From Bromus sterilis (taxonomy: Eukaryota; Streptophyta; Magnoliopsida; Poales; Poaceae), in the NCBI GenBank assembly GCA_950022295.1, contig OX465600.1:296157782-296221781 (forward strand): a stretch of DNA of 64,000 nt, given 5' to 3'. A program made the translations under genes and the position numbers. The notes beneath the pieces are model-generated. The model saw nothing but the letters and a program-made list of their open reading frames with translations. It was not told the DNA's origin and made no database searches. Shown here one piece after another: positions 60,361 through 64,000 of this stretch (position 1 is the first letter of the stretch; each line of letters opens with the position of its first letter).

Positions 60361-63300
60361 ATGGCTCCCCGGCGGGACACATCTCAGGCCAGCCGCGGGT
60401 GCTGGAAAGGGGCCAAAGTCACCGCGGGCGATATCCAGACCCTAGTTCGCGCCCGCAAGATGCCAGCTGAGGTCCAGTGGCGCATCCCCGGCGCTGAGAT
60501 CATGCCCACCGCGCGCGCTGGAGAGAGGGTCGTCTTCCTCGCTCATTTTGAGCGTGGATTCGGACTCCCTGCCAACACATTCTTCCGCAGCTTCCTCGAC
60601 TTCCACCGACTGCAACCGCATCACCTCGCAGCGAACTTCATCATGATCCTCTCCGGCTTCGTCACGCTGTGTGAAGGATATCTCGGCTGCCGTCCGAGTG
60701 TGGCTCTTTGTAAACGATTCTTCAATCTCCGAGCTCACAATGCTCGGACAGGAGCAGTGGTGCCGTCTGCCACAGAAGGTGGGGATCCCACCTATCCAAC
60801 TGATATGACCGACTGCGGCAGCTGCCTTGTCGCAGCCGGCAAACCGAGGTACAAGAGTCCCGAGATCGTCCAGTCCTGCAAGAACTGGCAAACCACTTTC
60901 TTTTACGTCAAGTCACCGGATCAAGGCCCCGACCTCCTGAATCTGCCCGAGTTCTCCCTCGCCCGGCCGACTAAAAAACATCAATGGTCATTGAAGTACG
61001 GCGTCGGAGATCTCGACGTGGACGCTCAAGTCGCCCGAGTTGCTCAGCTGGAGCAAGAAGGACTCCTATCCATCGATCTTGTCGCCGCTTGGCTTCAAGC
61101 CCGAGTGCTTCCTCTGCAGCGCCGAGTGCACCGCATGTGCGACATGTTGGGGCCCCGAGATCCCACTCGGCTCTGCACGTGGCGAGTGAAGCTCGAGGAC
61201 CTTTTCTCTAGGGTGAAGGCTATCACCTCCAGCGCCTTGCCCGACCCCTTTCGCTTCGGCCTCGAGTATCTCCACCGCCGACAGAAGCCATCCGTGGTAT
61301 ATCCCGATTTACCCCCTCTCCGATTGCTTCTGCATCGTACCCGATTTCCCTGACAATTTTCTTCTTTTGCTTAGCATTTCCTTCAATCCAATGTGATGGA
61401 AGATGGCCAAGTGGACGACATGTACGCTCCCGACCGCGAGGAAGATGACCCCACGGACTTTGAGTACAACGGCGAGGCTTCTTCCGAATCCGACGATGAT
61501 GATGCCGATGATGGGGAATCCTTCGGGGAATCCTCCGACTTCGAGGATCTTGCTGATAACGCCGACGTCGAGGTCGCCGACCCCAAGGAAACCGACGCCC
61601 GACCTGCGACTCAAGGGGGTACGCCCGACCCTTCCCTTGAGCAATTTCTGGCCGAATGGAGTGATGACGATAGTGTCTCAAAGGTCGATAATTCTGATGC
61701 AGCTCCTCGCGCAGAGCCACCGAAGGTGCCGACTAGACGCGCCTCGGCGACTAGCTCTTCTTCTGGTGTTGCCTCCAGCAAGGCCGCAAAAACGACATCG
61801 ACCGCCGGCAAGAGCAAACAACCCCAAGCCACGGCCACTCAGGTGCCGACTGGCCATGCGCCTCTGAACGTCGCCCCTCTGAGATGTCGGATGCCCACGG
61901 GAGCACCGAGAACAGTCGGGTATGCCCTTGTCTTCGCGCCTTGAACTTCATCATTTTCCCTTGTACTGATTTGCCTCTTTTTCTTCTTTCAGGGAGCCGA
62001 TTGGCCTTGATGATATCGACACCGATATTCCTGCACATGTCGGCGCAGTCATCTCCCCTGCTACGTCTGCTGCCATAACTCAAAAACGGCCTCCCGCTAC
62101 ACATCGATCCTCCAAGGACGCCGTGCGCGCCGCCAAGAAGGCCCGCCTCGCGGCAGCCAAGACGACCACTACTTCCGCCCCTGCCTCCAAGACCTTCAAG
62201 GAAACAGCCGACAGGGGAGTTACTGATGGCGAAGGAACGCGATCGACTAATCCGATTGTTCCATCTCCGCCACCACGCTCCGACCCAGTCTCTGCCCCCA
62301 TCATTTCTACCACATTGCCCGTCCTGACGACCACTTCACCAATCATAGAAACCAATCCACCAACTGCAGCAAGCACACCATTGATCATGAGGACCACCTC
62401 GCCTGTCATTACGACCACCCCGCCGATCGTGGCAACTACCTTGACCTCATCTCGCCCGATTGCGCCACGACCACAACCGAATGCCTCCGATTCTCTGGCG
62501 ACGTCAGCGCCATCGTTCTCTGCCATCATTACCTCTGCCGCTGTTATTCGAGCTTCGCCGCCACAGCCGACTTCCTCTGCCTCGGAAATTTTGATGCGCT
62601 CGGTGGAGCAATTCCGGGCCGAGTATTCTCGCACCCGCCATATCGGCATCGAGCCCGACGCTCCGCACCGCTCTCAGGATCCTTTGACAACGGCGTACAG
62701 TCGAGTGAATGACTTTGCCACCGCTATTGCTCGGGACCTCCAACAGCTCGACCGCAATCACGCGGTAAGTTCTTCAACTTTCCTTTATGACTTTCCTTCA
62801 ATCGGGAGACTTTCTTCTGGTGGGTGTAGTCCCTGAGATTCGGGCCGATTGTTTAGCAATCGGTTCAGATCTTTTATGCATTCTGCTTTCTCTCCTGCCC
62901 TCCTCCAATCGGGAGACTTTCTTCCGGTGGGTGCGCACAAGCGCACCCACTGGGTGTAGTCCCCGAGATTCAGGCTGATTGTTAGCAATCGGTTCGGATC
63001 TTTTATGCATTCTGCTTTCTCTCCTGCCCTCCTCCAATCGGGAGACTTCCTTCCGGTGGGTGCGCGCAAGCGCACCCACTGGGTGTAGTCCCCGAGATTC
63101 GGGCCGATTGTTAGCAATCGGTTCGGATCTTCTTTTAGCTGTTGTATCTCTAAACTTCATCTTGTTGTTCTTCTCAGGCTGTCATGGAAGAAAAATGTGG
63201 GGTCTTCAAAAAACTCCTCGACGCTTATACCTCCAGCCTCCGAACTCTTGCCCAAGCCCAACTCGAGGTCAACAATCAATCGGCCGAGATCCATAGGCTG

Positions 63301-64000
63301 AAAGGTAATTTTTGCATCATTTCTATCTTCTCTCTGATTGACAATTTCTCTTGTACTAACACCTTCATGTCTTCTTCTAGTTTTTGTTTCCATGGTAGAT
63401 GACCTTCAGAATCGTATCGCTGAACTGACTGCAGAACTCAATCAGCAAGGGCCAGCGCTTGCCGCAGCCAAGGAAGAAACGACCCGACTGCAGGGGGTGG
63501 AAACCAACTTGACTCGAACTATCGAAGGCCTTCACTCCGTGCTGGCTGCCCTTGAAAAGAAACATCTGGCTGACATTGCTGCCGTGACGGCTGCTGGTGA
63601 CGGGCTCCTTGCTGAACGAGATGCAGCTGTAGCTGCCCGACAAGCCTTGCAAGCCGAGAGGGATGAGGCGATTGCTGCGCGGGACTCTCTCCGAAAAGAT
63701 CGTGATGATCATATTGCCAAATATGAAGAACTGGAGAAACGCAGCTATGAGGACACCACTAAAGTGCGCCGCCGGGCCAAGGGCCTCTGCGACACAATGA
63801 GCGAGATGGACGCCCTTCTCAGTGGTAAGTGCCTCTTGCCTCCGAATGCATCTCCGACTGCACCCTTGTTTTGCGCTATTACTCACTTTCTTCTTCATGA
63901 TGCAGAGGCCTGGCCTGAGTCTGAAGCAGCTGCCTATGCAGCCGTAGCTAAATCTCGGGAAGAGACCATCGCGGCCGGGGGGTCCTGCCAGCTTGATGAC
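60361..64000 (+). CDS. Antisense gene in Gypsy element: Transposase_28 (putative gypsy type)-like coiled-coil protein, partial
   Basis: Six exons (60361-61296, 61375-61919, 61993-62764, 63178-63304, 63381-63824, 63906 to the edge) join in phase to 973 codons without a stop; the 3' end is beyond the window. The head (MAPRRDTSQASRG; then ERVVFLAHFERGFGLPANTF, LQPHHLAANFIMILSGFVTL, SCKNWQTTFFYVKSPD) matches the plant 'putative gypsy type transposon' family (Transposase_28), a domain of unknown activity despite its name. An acidic DDDDADDGES segment, a Ser/Lys-rich part, a Thr/Pro-rich region (TTSPIIETNPPTAAS) and a long coiled coil (LQNRIAELTAELNQQG, AALEKKHLADIAAV, AARQALQAERDEAIAARD) follow. 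It lies opposite to the retrotransposon's own sense strand. Confidence 0.75.
62795..63150. repeat. ~110-125-bp tandem repeats in an intron of the antisense gene
   Basis: Almost three copies of CAATCGGGAGACTTTCTTC, GGTGTAGTCCC(T/C)GAGATTC and TAGCAATCGGTTC. Copies 2 and 3 have an added perfect hairpin, GGGTGCGC-N-GCGCACCC (about 62929-62950 and 63057-63080). They fill intron 62765-63177. Confidence 0.85.

Overview
The window is plant nuclear DNA, most probably from a Triticeae grass (wheat, barley, rye or Aegilops type). The evidence is one spliced host gene followed by almost 60 kb of nested transposons: Stowaway MITEs with CTCCCTCCG ends, CACTA elements and several families of long Gypsy-type LTRs. 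No similarity search was possible. Family calls rest on recognised motifs, terminal repeats, target-site duplications (TSDs) and reading frames worked out by hand.

Layout. 1-4.8 kb: minus-strand 5' half of CAND1 (cullin-associated NEDD8-dissociated protein 1), with twelve coding exons, a leader intron and a GC-rich promoter region. 4.9-12 kb: a 5'-truncated LINE tail, a local duplication, MITEs, a (TA)n tract and an LRR pseudogene. 12,086-29,125: a complete 17,040-bp CACTA (En/Spm) transposon with TIRs and a TAT duplication. It carries subterminal repeats, a homogenised ~343-bp tandem array (itself split by a 1.87-kb hAT element that contains a 1.0-kb PIF/Harbinger-like element), a TNP2-type transposase broken by one stop codon, and a degenerate second transposon gene. 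29.1-35.4 kb: a short hAT element and minor repeats. 35,486-39,697: a 4.2-kb LTR-like segment interrupted by a second CACTA element (from 39,698) that carries an Ulp1/C48 protease-like gene on the minus strand. 40.1-58.8 kb: LTRs of two further Gypsy-type families and a complete 8.36-kb Gypsy element (48,736-57,096, TSD GGGGG) that lacks its gag core and RNase H. 58,771-end: the 3' LTR and 3' internal part of another Gypsy element.

The most unusual theme lies in the last two Gypsy elements. Both lie in minus orientation and share a polypurine-tract core. Both have the LTR TATA box in a 9-nt loop of a perfect inverted repeat. Both carry, between pol and the 3' LTR, a separate gene on the opposite strand with its own TATA box: a B3-domain-like, coiled-coil protein gene in one, and in the other a six-exon gene with an uninterrupted reading frame (gypsy-type Transposase_28-like head, long coiled-coil tail). 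This resembles the Tat-lineage habit of extra antisense genes, but the B3-like cargo and the palindromic TATA deserve a direct check.
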